A stretch of 64,000 nucleotides of DNA, from assembly GCA_037903475.1 (NCBI GenBank), contig JBAJFG010000582.1:682001-746000 (forward strand), given 5' to 3'. Shown piece after piece: positions 33,353 through 44,710 of the stretch (the stretch's first letter is position 1; every line of letters begins with the position of its first letter). The notes under the pieces are model-generated. The model was not told the DNA's origin. It was given only the letters and a program-made list of their open reading frames with translations, and ran no database searches. The position numbers were made by a program, and so were the translations under genes. The stretch is from Ancylostoma caninum. Its lineage: Eukaryota; Nematoda; Chromadorea; Rhabditida; Ancylostomatidae.

Positions 33353-36001
33353 CTAAAGAACGACGATTGCACTTCCTACATAGCATTGCTTTGATGCTTC
33401 AGGGAAGTTCCATGGAAATTCTCACATTTGCCAAATAATCGAGAGAACTCCATCTTCCAGTGCTGTGACTATCTCCAAAGGCTTCCGCTGACAGCAGAGA
33501 GTGGCCACCTCGAGCTGAAGACGCATAGATTCAGAATGAAGTCAAGAAACCTATCGTTCCTCGCATTTCTTACAACTTCTTACTATGTTCTCATCATATG
33601 CTGTGCTAAAGTCATCCACCCATTCTGCCTTTGACACTTCAGAATGTACATATCTTTCGCTACAGGGAACGCTTAAAGTATTGGCCCGTGGCTTTTCGAG
33701 CCTCAATCAGGGATGGTCAGACTAATTCACAAGCCATCTCACAGATATGTTTACTAGAGCAATTCTTACTATAAACAACAATATTTGGTCTCGCAAATCG
33801 TTACTTTTTTCAGTCTGGAAGGACTTGAGAAAGCCTGCTTTTAGATTGCCATTGTCAGGCAGGTATTGCTTAGCATTTTTTTTTTCTAATTCTTGTGAAG
33901 CTTTCCAACCAGTGTCATTTCATTCAACTCGTAGTACAGACATTACGCATCAACATATAAGTACAGAGTTCTATAGAATTATGTCTAGAGTGAGTAAAGA
34001 AGATAAACACCATGCGTCCTAAATTTGGAAAATCCCACGAGAAACCACTTTGGAACTAATTTTTTCTCTGTAAATTGAGACTGAACTATTGTGCAAAAAC
34101 AAAGGTAACCACCAGAATCGAGGATTGCCGTTATTTCATAACATTTACTGGACGTGCTCTCACTGCTGAATTCCACTGCTGACTTCGCGAAAAGCAGCAA
34201 AAAGAAGGGCCTATCAGATGTGAACGCCTTTTTGACCATTGCCGTCACTTAGTGGTCTAAATCATCATGAATTTTCAGTAGCTGCGACTCACTGTTAGAC
34301 ATGACTTATCTCAAAGGAAATTTGGTTTCTATTGAATCTCGAACGGGAACAGACTGTGACCGGCCGCGTGGTAACAGCGATTATACCTGTAACCTTACTG
34401 GTTTTAGAAAGTTAATTACATCACAATGAGGATTTACTCTTAGAAACACTATTGGGCTCTGGTTTACAACAGACTCAACAGATGTTGCCTGATAGCGCAA
34501 GGAGAAAAAAATTTCCATCAAAATCGGGTTAAAATTGATGACCTCAGTAGATATAAAAATTGGAGCAGAACCGAGAGCGGCAAAAAAGGAAGTAGTGGGC
34601 TGACCATAAGTTGACCAAATTTTACTGTACCAACACCACTCGAAAACCTGGAGTCACCAAATCACAACAGGGCTTATTGAGGGTATCTCGTAAAATTTCT
34701 CAGGCCAGTCATCGTTGAAAATTTTCGAAAAAAATACTACTTTTTTCTCTTATGTTATAAGAATATTGAATATACAATAAGTCAGGTAACATCTACAACA
34801 TGGTTTTCAATGTGCAAGACCATTGTGGCTTACAGCGAGGCAGAATTTCGCACGTGAAACTGCTGAGACTTTTGTTTATATACTTGTTTATTTGAAGGCA
34901 CAAGCTAATGCTCACACGGTAGATGATACATCTCTACCACATACGTAGTAAATATATGTAGAGCACACATATGCAATACAATGTAGTAAAGTGTATTGAA
35001 TTTAGGAAATCAGTGAGCGACTTCGGCCAATTTCTTGAATGCGGGCAGAACACCATGATTAAGAAATTTGATGAGTTTGACCGCGGCCGCATTTTAAAAA
35101 TGAATAAAAAAATGTTGTAAAATGTTTTGGACAACTCAATGATATGGATTTTATTAATCTCCGCCTTTGAAGAGTGGTCCGCAAAAGGAGGCAATGGAGG
35201 CTGGTGTAGATGACGTTATTTTTTTTAAATTTACAATTTGAAAGAATTTTATATTTATATTTATCATAAGAGATTTGAACGAACGGGAAACTTCTCTGAA
35301 ATATATTGAAATTGCAAAGAGTAGATGACTCAAGTTTGACAACCTTGTGAAATATGGACGACTGGGACGCGCATTGGATCCGTTCCCAGAATGGCCGAAA
35401 TAGTATAAATCGAGGCATATATAGGGAGGTACCGTGAACTTCGGGACTACACTGCGTCCCTCGCCGCTAGGCTCAAGCCATACTCAAATGAATGTCGGAC
35501 AATAAGAGAACCAACACCAATTGCGCTGCGTTATTACATGATTTCAGACCCAGTAATACGTGGAGCAAAGTGCGTAGCCATAGTGATTGCCTCACCTCAT
35601 CATATTATTATCGCATGATAAAGAAGCTAGAGGCGACGGCCAGTAGTTTCAGAAGTACACGAACAATGGGGACAAGCGAGTCCAACAGGCACAATGGAGG
35701 GTTCGACCAACATACTGCTCAAGTACATACTGAGGGCACATAATGAAAAATGATGACCACCGGCGCTACAACGATAAACGACGCACTCGAAACCGAGTCT
35801 TGGTGAAAAGGTTCGGAAATAATATAGGCTGTGTACAAATGAATTGCTTTTTTCGCACATCAATTTCTAACTGACTGTATTTTGTGTATTGTTCATTTAA
35901 TGTTGATGTCAGTGCACATCATTTTGAGGCTTGTCTAGTGCTTGTTCGTTCTCGAGAAACAATGCATGATCCGCCCATTGTCACTCTTCGCTATTGCCAA
36001 C
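33353..36001. other. Intergenic, weak candidates only
   Basis: A minus-strand frame at 35059-35418 includes a TTTCAG acceptor near 35305 and an AATAAA right after an in-frame stop near 35155, so a small gene there is possible but unproved. The remainder shows only short frames on both strands. Confidence 0.3.
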
Positions 36002-36890
36002 AGGGCTGGGCATAGTAGCAGCGACGGCGATTTGATCGTCACGCGATTGAACTTGCAAGCTTCACAAAAGATGCCGTGGTCATTCCACGCGCATTCATTT
36101 TCAAAAGTTATCCGTGAACGCGCGGCCGATTTTGACCAAATCTCACGAGGAATCGCGTGGCGACCAAATCGCCAGTCAATTATGGCCTGGGCATAGTTCA
36201 TGTTGTGAGTCGTCAGCGATTTTCTTCATTTCTCATGAACTAGGCGATTCAGTCGCGTCGCTACGTCTAGACGTAGCGACGCGACTGAATCGCGTGGTTC
36301 CTTGCTTCATTTTCTCGAAAAAGTGATTGAATTTGCATATTACTCTTCATTTTTTTTGCACGTAACTACTGACTTTTTCAATTATATGCGTTTGGGAAGA
36401 TAGTAGACCTCATCGTTTTGTGTAACCTTCTTGTTTCATCATCAATAGTACCCTACGTTCAATCCTTTGCTCACATCCATGTGCAATTTTCGCCTAACGA
36501 TGATTTATTGAAGAAATTGTAGCCGCAAATGTGACGCATACTTTGGAGGACACGTCTTGTCCATCTTTACCTTTGCGTGCGTCGACTTTCCTGTACTCGA
36601 CTCTTATTTACTGATGTGAACTTATACATATTCATTGTAGAGTCCAATTCTTCTTACACTTTGCGGGGATCTTTCAAGCACCCTTTCCTTCATGAAATGA
36701 GAAAAAAAATGCGTGCAAATTGCTCTCTTTTCTCATTTTTCCTCATTACTGTTGGACCGCACTCATCTAAGCATGATCTGTAAGTATGCCCATGAAAAAA
36801 GGGCACGCGACTCAGTCGCGGCGACGGGATCGCTCGTGCAAAACTCAGTCGCGGCGACCAAATCGCGTCGCTGCTACTATGCCCAGCCCT
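36002..36890. mobile_element. 889-bp TIR element with a 50-bp perfect palindrome
   Basis: The ends are inverted repeats of about 33 bp: AGGGCTGGGCATAGTAGCAG at 36002 and its complement ending AGCCCT at 36890. The trinucleotide AAC flanks both ends and may be a target duplication. Internally, 36244-36293 is an exact 50-bp palindrome (GCGATTCAGTCGCGTCGCTA... with 25-bp arms and no loop). Fragments of the same CAGTCGCG text recur near the right end. No transposase is encoded, so it is non-autonomous. Confidence 0.75.
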
Positions 36891-37231
36891 AACGGCGAAC
36901 ATGATCGATGCCGCTGCATGGTATCAGCTAGATTAGGGCTTCCTGTTTGTGATGGGATGCCCGTTCCAATGTGCTTTAAAGAGCTGTTGAACCGATTCCG
37001 AGAAGGACCATCATGTCGACGCTGCTCATCTTACAATTTCAGGCTTTGCCTTTTTCCTCAGTCCTGAATCTCTCTAGTGGTCTTGGAGCTACACCCTTTC
37101 TTTAAAACCTGGGTAAATGACCAGTGAGCGGAGTACCACGAATAACAGATTTACGTACAAAGACGAAAAGATATGTTAGAATTAGAGGAATAGAATACAC
37201 GAGACGAGAATCGGCCAAGTGAGGCTGGACT
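36891..37231. other. No gene seen
   Basis: Open frames continue out of the TIR element without signals. The right half leads into the decayed fourth family copy. Confidence 0.3.
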
Positions 37232-37440
37232 TCAACATACCTCCGTGTTGTGTGTGGCCGCAGTTGCAGTTCCATACTCTGCGAAGGATTTTGGCACGCA
37301 TTCACAACCAACAGGCTGATCTACAACGGACTTTTATAATTAACGAGGCATCATGTGTTCCCATTTTTGACTGGGTTTGCAGGAGAGCAGCTACGAATGC
37401 CTGTTGACAGATTAGGGCAGTATTGACACGCTCTACTCTA
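37232..37440 (-). pseudogene. Relic of a fourth Cys/Pro-rich gene (exons 5 and 6)
   Basis: On the minus strand 37430-37361 aligns with the 3' half of exon 5 of the three intact copies: intact PLCQQTCETTCLQTQQNV against LICQQAFVAALLQTQSKM. 37298-37232 aligns with exon 6: CNCNSGYTQCGGMCC against CNCGHTQHGGMLKSS. The gap between them (about 62 bp) equals the usual last intron. Most cysteines are lost, the 'MPCQ' start is mutated and no stop codon is kept in place. Exons 1-4 were not found upstream. It lies about 1.3 kb 3' of copy 2, so it is the remains of another tandem duplicate. Confidence 0.65.
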
Positions 37441-38708
37441 CGCATAAATGAATACATTCAGATCCATATGCGAAATTAGCATATGTATGTAGTACCGAAC
37501 ATGGACAACATTCTGAAAATGGCATTATGTCCACAATTTACTGTCTGCCACTTTTCAGCACACAGTCATGCAGATTTGAAGTAATTCAGGGCGTGAAAAC
37601 AACGGTTAAATTTTAAACAGGAAATTTCTCAAGAACTCGATTTTCTTCAAACAATTTCTGTTTATTATATCATCACGCACATTGCCCCTCGAGAGGAACA
37701 AAGTTCGACGGAATCCAAAAGCTTAGTGAAATAAATCTCTTGATTGCGGAATATTGTCTGAGTCAACATACCAAGTGAGTTCAGAAAAGCTTTTACATAT
37801 GTATTATATATCACTGCTATGCTGCAGCTCTATTATGCAGTCATTAATGCGATGGAATTGAATTGGTTGCTTGAACTTTTTTCTCTCTTTGGACCGAGCA
37901 AGGAGAAAAATTCTCAACGCATCCTTTTACAGATAAGCACAAGACATTTGATAAGAAATTTTGTTGCTCAGGTCAAATTCACAATGCTACTTTTTATGAC
38001 TGAACAGTTGCCACCGTATAGTTGTGGGGATTCGCGGCCTGCACTCACCTAAAGATAAAAAAAATTGATCGAGAACCAGAACTCAACTTATTTTTGACAA
38101 GACGAGTCTCCCAACAATAACCAGAGCCTGTGTGCGTCTTCAAGTGCCAACGGTGTCTTAGCTCTTCCCCCTTTCGCCACACTTTTTTTTGAGAATATTT
38201 TCAGAAATAATCTCATTGCCAGTTTAAGTGGAGCCCAACCCCTCCCCGCAAGCATAAAAGATGAACAGATATATTTGTTCTCTTCAAATTCCTGAGCAGA
38301 ATAAGTGTGAATGAACACGGGGAGCATTGACACCCACAGCTAATGTTGGCATAACGACGGTTGTCGTGATAGCGCACGGTCACTGCAAGTCACCAAGAGA
38401 CTTGAATTCTAGAGTGTTGTGGCCGCTATTATAGTGCAGCTACATCTTATCTCTTTTTCTCTCTTGGTCAATGCAAACGCGTGCATCGCATCTCTGGCAC
38501 GCCTTCTGTTTACGTTTCATTCCTCGCAAATTTCATTTCTTGGGATGAACCTGTCACTGAGCACTGTGGACATATGAAGTGTCACGTCTTATTGTAAGCT
38601 GAGAACAAATGAACGCGATATGAGCTTTATAAATAACGTCAAAATTATGTACAAACATTCGAAGATAAATAATGGAGGGTTAAAGGGAGTGGGAGATAAC
38701 CCCTTGGA
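37441..38708. other. Between the relic and copy 2
   Basis: The Pro-rich exon and signal-peptide exon of the relic copy should lie here if preserved, but I cannot recognise them. A minus-strand frame at 38088-38333 has no matching features. Confidence 0.3.
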
Positions 38709-41217
38709 TTATGCTCGACAGCACATTCCTCCGCACTGTGCATAGCCAGAATTGCAATTGCATCCTCCGCTAATGGCGATCTGGCAGGGCATCTGCAAAG
38801 TTCGAACTAGTCTTTCAGTTACCTTAATGATTGCGCATATATTGTGCCTTACCACATTCTGCTGAGTTTGCAGGCAGGTAGTCTCGCACGTTTGTTGGCA
38901 TAGTGGAAGGCAGACGGTCGCTGGACGAGTTTCACGGCATTGGATCTCACATGGTTGGATGCACAGAGCGATACACTAAAATGTGGAAGTAATGGTCTCG
39001 GAATGAGCAGTGGAATTGAGCATCGATTTTTTTTGCAAGTTGAGTATGATTCTCAAAATTAGATACAGATTCCATGGGCTGAGGAGTATTCATACCTGCA
39101 TGACAGGTGGTGCTACTGCTGGAGGGATCGCTGGTGGCGGTGTTGGTGGGAGTGCTGGTGGAAGCGTTGGTGGTGGTGGAGGAAGCGTCGGTGGTAGCGG
39201 TGGAAGCGTGGGAATTACTGGGACAGATGGCGACATCTGACAAACGTTCTGACACTCTTTCAAGCAAATGTCAACGCAGATCCTTGTCGGACATGAGCTC
39301 TGACAAGTCTGTTGACAAGTAGGCTGGCAAGTCTCAGGAGCCTTGGGCGGAGACGGCAGGACAATGATGATCGGCTGTGGCGTTGTTTGCGGTTGTTGTG
39401 GCATCGGTGGTGGAGTTTGTGGTGGGTAAGTAACTGGTGGGAGAGTGATCGGTGGTAGAGTAACTGGTGGCATAGTCATAGGAGGCAATGTCTGAACAGG
39501 CGCTGGCGTTTGGATTTGAACGGGAGCAGAGCAGACGTTGGAGCAGGTGGTGATACAAGCTGGAAACGTAAACATCTTTTTGCGATATTATTTGCTACAA
39601 CAGATATTTTACTGGCGCGATCAAGGCCCAGTGAGCAAAGCGGGAAAAGTAGTCGTTTCAGGTCAGACAGGCTATCATTCCTTATGACTACTATAATTGT
39701 GAACACTACGCGATGTATAGCGTGTGCCAGAACTGCTGGATCACTCATTTTTGACTGCATAGCTTTATAGGAGAGATTTGCCTTCCAAGAAATGCCCATG
39801 TTTCTTTGAAAAAAAGAACGATATATTCAGAGTCAACCGGAAAATAGGCACTTTCTCTGCAGTTTTTAGGGATTTCTATAACAACTTTTCAGTCAATCTG
39901 TAACTAAAAGTAAAGGTTCTTTTCTGATCTAACATTGATAAATTAGAGCAACACCTCAGAAGATTCCCCGCTTAGGTGTGAACGATTCAGCATATTCAAT
40001 GAGAAAAATGATGATGATTAAGGTAATGAGGAAAACGAATGTATTATAATTTAGAAACTCGTTTAAAGCTGATATACACATCGGTCTGCAAGCCCGTCAG
40101 GAGCACCAAAAAAGAGACCAACGGCCAGTCGCGATATTCAAGGATTTGGTGTTTACAATAGCTGGATTCTTAGTTTTTACGAAGAGTAATCTTCCACTAA
40201 TTTTGCTAGAAAATCTTATCAAAACGAAAAGAAACAGAATGTGCAACCATACAAAAATTTGCATATTTTTGCGAAGAAGACCTCTGGAAGGTTTCTCAGG
40301 CCAATAGGGTAGATCGCATTTACGTGATTCCGCAGCCACAAGCTCCTATACTTCATGCACCACAATTGTTAGGAATGAACAGCTTTTCGCTCGGAAAACA
40401 GATATTTGTTCTAGTAAAGCAGCAAAAGTCAAAAACATCATTTCATCTATCCTGCGCGCCCCTTCATTTACTGCATAGTATCATATCTAATATGGTCGTC
40501 TTCTGGATCTTCTCGCAGATAAATTTAAACAACATCATTTCTTCGGACAAACTTTCAGAGGGGAATTCTTTCACTTACTGGTAATGCATATCTGCGTCCT
40601 ACACTGTGGAATGCATTGACCTTGGCAGGCATCGAAGCAGGCAAGCGTAGCCTGGAAATGTAAGAAAGCTCAAACAAAAAATTCTGGAAATTCATGCGAA
40701 AGATAACTATAGTTAAATTAAGTTAACATAACTATAGTCGAACTGTGCTAAGTTAGACTCTAGTATTGAACAAAATCTTGAAATGATATTCACAAATGAA
40801 TGCTCGGTCGCCCACCTGTGGACAGCATGATGAGGACTGCGAACAGCATCGTTTAGCACGGTAAACTACAGGGTCCTTCTGAAGTTATGAAAATAAAGTG
40901 AGAGAAAATACGACCAACACGGAAATCTGGGTAGAGCAAAATTTACAAGTAATAATACTCAGGCTTTCTGTAGTCAGGTTTTTTTTGAGAAGGTTATCTC
41001 AGTGTCTTGAAGAACAATTAATATGGCTGAAAAGTTGCGCATAATGTTGGGTCTCGAGTAGAATTCTGCTGGCTGACTAGAAGGTGGGAGAGATTAGCGT
41101 ATGAAGAAGAAAGACTAGTAGGCATACCTCATCAAGTGCTGAGGTTTTGTTGGTTTCAGCGGCTAGCGTTGCTTGAGCCAGAAGCAGACAGACCAAACAA
41201 CCGAATATCGAAATCAT
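38709..41217 (-). CDS. Secreted Cys/Pro-rich C-X3-C repeat proprotein, copy 2
   Basis: Six exons give 298 aa: 41217-41128, 40878-40816, 40651-40579, 39559-39096, 38975-38853 and 38792-38709 (TAA), with the same phases as the other copies. The signal peptide MISIFGCLVCLLLAQATLA is followed by AETNKTSALDE, then VVYRAKR and CCSQSSSCCPQ. The Pro ladders are LPPITLPPVTYPP and PPTLPPPPPTLPP. The Cys blocks are CFDACQGQC, CQPTCQQTCQSSC, CIALCIQPCEIQC and the tail CGGMCCRA; 34 cysteines lie after RAKR. Exon 2 is one codon shorter than in the other copies. Intron 3 is only 1.0 kb and free of recognised transposons, so this copy probably shows the ancestral layout. C_tripleX (PF02363) membership is inferred from the motif; function is unknown. 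Confidence 0.85.
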
Positions 41218-41245
41218 TGCTGCGACTACGGAGCTATGAGAGCTG

Positions 41246-41289
41246 CTTTTATAGTGCTCCTCAGAAAGGGTGAATCACGCGGACTGGCT
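41246..41289 (-). promoter_or_regulatory. Promoter module of copy 2
   Basis: TATAAAAG (41253-41246) lies 29 bp before the ATG. AGCCAGTCCGCG (41289-41278) lies 24 bp upstream of the TATA box, preceded by a TTTTTTC tract on the minus strand. Confidence 0.6.
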
Positions 41290-43301
41290 CGGCTAGTGAA
41301 AAAAGCGGCAACCAGGCCCCTATCAGAGGAGGTGCTCTGCTGTCTGTGAGCTTTTCCAAGAATGTGTGGTGCGTGTGGTAGCCTAAGAATTTCTTAAAGT
41401 GCTCCGTAGCTGTCCGCAGGCATCTTGTTCTGTATGACTGAACGTTTCCTACTGATTGTGAAAATCTTTACGTGATTATTTGAAGATTCAAAAATTCATG
41501 TCGTAGATGATGATCAAGACTGTGTCGACAACTGTTGAACAGTGTTTGGTACCAAGGGTTTTTTTTCGTTTCGGCAGCGAAAGAAGTGAAGGAAACAAAT
41601 GGATATTATTAGTTGCCTTTTTTGTCCTGAAAACTTCCCAGAGACCGCTTTAATTAGAAATGTGTTGAAATCTATAACCGAAAAGAAGAAATGCACACAA
41701 TTTTTTGATACGAAAGGATTTCGCTGCTACTACGGGCCAGTTCCTAATCTCAAAATAAGTGCCCAGATCGTCGTGTGCAGGCACAAAACGTTTGCTCTCA
41801 TCTTTTGGTGAAGGACTAATTTCGTAGCGTTCAAATAGTCAGGCCGAGTTCCAAGAGAACCGGCAACGCGGATAAGGATCGTTATGATCGGACTTTCTAG
41901 TCAAAGCTGTATTATCACCGGAGGTTGTTCTCGGCGAACTTGCTTACTTCTAAGAGCTGCCCCATTTCCTATCCCGCCTTCTAGTACCCGGAATTCTTGT
42001 AAAATTGGGTAATTCAGAAAATGATAGGAAGATTCTTCTGTAAATAGAAAATTGCTTCTGACGCTACCCGGTCAAATGATAGAAATTTGAGCAAAATAAG
42101 TGAATTTAAAGCGAACAACTTAACTTTTCGGAAATGTTTGGCAACTGATTTCGCGTTTGTTAGGCAACAATTATTCATACCAAGTGGCCATGTCCCACAC
42201 ATTTTCCTTTCGAATTTCTTCCTATCAAGAAACTCCACACTGTATAAAAGGTAACTTTATCAGTTCTTTGATTGACCCAGTTCTGCCACCCCCATCAATC
42301 TATTTTGTGAGACAGTACCGAGGTTAGCACACGTGAAGAACTGAATTGACGTCGTAGCTCACAAACCGCATCATCGTATTGAAGAACGCCTCCCCCTGGT
42401 TGTCTGACTGTCGGATTCTTATTGAGCTTCTTATCCTTTCTGAAGCTTAGATACGTATTCGATCTATAGTGTGAACGAGGTGAGGTAGTACACCCGTTTG
42501 TCGAAGTTCATATAGGTTTCGATGAGCCTGCCAGAAGAATCAGGGCACCTTCCTAGCCGACGTGAGTGGATGGGACGAAGTCAGTATGACCTGAGATCTC
42601 TTAAGTTTTAGTGTTAAAGCAGCATGAAGCTTCCTAGAGTGGCATACACTAAAGAACTGGACCGGAACTTGATGTGAAGTCGATCCTTGTCCTGGTCTGG
42701 ACTGCCGGTAATTTGTCATTCACTCACACCACACCGCTCCACTAATGAAACAGATCTGCTGTTGCTCTCATAACATTTTTTCTCTTTGTTTTGGTGCAAA
42801 TAGTTTACTCTTTTTTTCTTGTTCATTGGCTGTGATGTCGTCAGCGTTGTCAATATTCGACATCCAGCAACTTGGATCCTAAGTGGGAATTACGTCCTGG
42901 ACGGAGTGCAGAAAGTTCACTTCTTAATTTTATGTATCACAGCGCTGGACCGGTCTTCATTCAGATGAAAACCATGAGAAAATTAAGAATAAAGTAACCT
43001 AAGACAGGTTTGTCACACATCTATGGATCAGAGCTTGTTATCCCCAACTAGTAATCAGTTATTCGTTTTCAACATTCGCTTGATATTTTCGCATCCCCTT
43101 TGTGTTGTAGTTCCCATGGCTGGTATTCATCATTACAAAGGTGGTAATCGCATACTGAGTGGTATCCAAATCCAAGGCAAAACATTGGGTGACGCCTACG
43201 GAGCTATTCATGAAGCTTTACCCAACGTGGGTGAGCGAACTCGGCATCTACGCCTAATTAGCGCAGGATCCGTAGTGGCAAACAAAATACATATGTTGTT
43301 T
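41290..43301. other. Intergenic, no gene seen
   Basis: Open frames up to 74 codons occur on both strands without splice or signal-peptide support. The plus-strand frame 43023-43379 is 118 codons, but its second half is the repeat element that follows. Confidence 0.35.
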
Positions 43302-43886
43302 GATGCCCAAGTCGATATCTTGTTTTGGCACTATTCCACTTGTTCTGCCCCAAAATCGCAAAATCAAAAACTCCTCTGAAACTTCGTCTACTGTGGTTGT
43401 TTGACATGTTGATCACGAATATCACACTCACTTTTTGCCGTAACCCCATTTTGGTAGGGTTATGGGTAGGTGGGGATCTCACAGAATCATCTGAATTTTT
43501 GTCAAGGGGGATATCTGATACGTATGCTTATAACGAATACCATACTCGTTTAGTGCCGCAACCCCACTTGGGTAACGTTGCGGTAGGATTAGTGCAAGTG
43601 CTGTACGTAGAAAAACTTCAAATTGATTTCAACTTGCAATATCAATATGATATTCGTAATCAGCATGTCAAATAACCCTCCGCAGACAAAAACTCAGGTA
43701 ATTCCGTGAGGTACCTCACTTATCCTGATCCTACCGCAACCCTACCCAAATGAGCTTGCGGCACAAAATGAGTATGATATTCGTGATGTGCATGTCAAAT
43801 ACCTCCCCCCCCCCTAGGCGAAGCTTCAGAGAAATTCTTGGTTCTGAGATTTTGGGGCAGAACAAGTGGATGCCCAAGTCGATATC
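43302..43886. mobile_element. Foldback element flanked by 18-bp direct repeats
   Basis: Inverted arms of about 170 bp (from 43321 and to 43870) face each other. The left begins near TTCCACTTGTTCTGCCCCAA and the right ends with TTGGGGCAGAACAAGTGGA-type sequence. The exact 18-bp sequence GATGCCCAAGTCGATATC occurs in the same orientation at 43302-43319 and 43869-43886, bracketing the element. The centre carries another copy of the 'ccgcaacccca.ttgggta' core. It belongs to the family at 1830-2800. Confidence 0.7.
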
Positions 43887-44201
43887 GAGGAATTATCTCG
43901 CCAATCTGCATGAAGGTGGATTTCTGCCGCTGTTATTTCGGTTTGAAAAAACAGTCTGACACATCCGCCGCCTTACTGCCCACGGCGGCGACCAGCGTTG
44001 TCTCCATATTTCAAAAAAAAAAAAGTGAGTTCTTCAAATGTTTTGCAACGAACTGTAGGTTTCTTGTAGTTGTGATTTTCTCATTGCTTGGAATTGTCAA
44101 GTGTTTTTGATAGGCAGTGCCGACCGTTACATGCGGTTGCTTTTAGCATTTTGTAGTATTTATTATTCACTACTCAGAACCTCTGCAACAGCTATTTATC
44201 C

Positions 44202-44252
44202 AGCTTTTGAGAAACTAGTTTCAGATCGCATCTGAAACTAGTTTTTCGGAAG
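44202..44252. repeat. Palindrome with a 16-bp exact core
   Basis: GAAACTAGTTTCAGAT and ATCTGAAACTAGTTT(T) flank a CGC loop, with partial pairing continuing outward to AGCTT. It is the first of a group of related hairpins in this area. Confidence 0.8.
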
Positions 44253-44370
44253 CTGGTAGAATACTATTTTTTGGCACTTCCTTGCTAAATAGTTGCAAAT
44301 GAAAAGCTTGCAAAATAGTTGTTTTGACCTCTTCCTTGCCAAATAGTTGTAAAATGAAAAGCTGGTTGAT

Positions 44371-44643
44371 TACTCAGAACCCCAAAAACAAGTTTCTGAT
44401 CGCATCTGAAACTAGCTTCCTCAAAAGCGTGTCGACAAGTTGTTTTCACACTTCCTTGCCGACAAGTTGTTCGCCCGAAAAGCTTGTCGACAACTTGTTT
44501 TCACTGCTTCGTTGTTGAGAACAAGTTGTCGACAAGCTTTTCGGGCGAACAACTTGTCGGCAAGGAAGTGTGAAAACAACTTCAAGCTTTTGGAAAAGCA
44601 AGTTTCGGATGCGATCAGAAACTTGTTTTTGGGGTTCTGAGTA
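44371..44643. repeat. Long near-perfect inverted repeat, about 133-bp arms
   Basis: Left arm 44371-44503 and right arm 44514-44643 pair at about 90% of positions around a 10-nt centre. Both outer ends carry 'tactcagaaccccaaaaaca'. Within each arm the motif GTCGACAAGTTGTT and its complement recur, so smaller hairpins can also form. The ORFs here are by-products. Related loose units ('aaatagttgcaaaatgaaaa') occur at 44280-44370, 44650-44710 and 45760-45860. Confidence 0.88.
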
Positions 44644-44710
44644 GTTGTTCTGACCACTTCCTTGATAAATAGTTGCAAAATGAAAAGCTAGTGAAATAGT
44701 TGTTCTCCGA

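Noticed and set aside
35059..35418. 119-codon minus-strand ORF as a gene
   Set aside because: A/T-rich; two frames compete after the TTTCAG site and neither joins cleanly to an upstream exon.
39010..39322. Plus-strand Gly/Ser/Val-rich ORFs opposite the proline ladders (also at 4663-4887)
   Set aside because: They are antisense shadows of the CCN-rich Pro codons.
44324..44678. Overlapping ORFs on both strands
   Set aside because: By-products of the near-perfect inverted repeat at 44371-44643.
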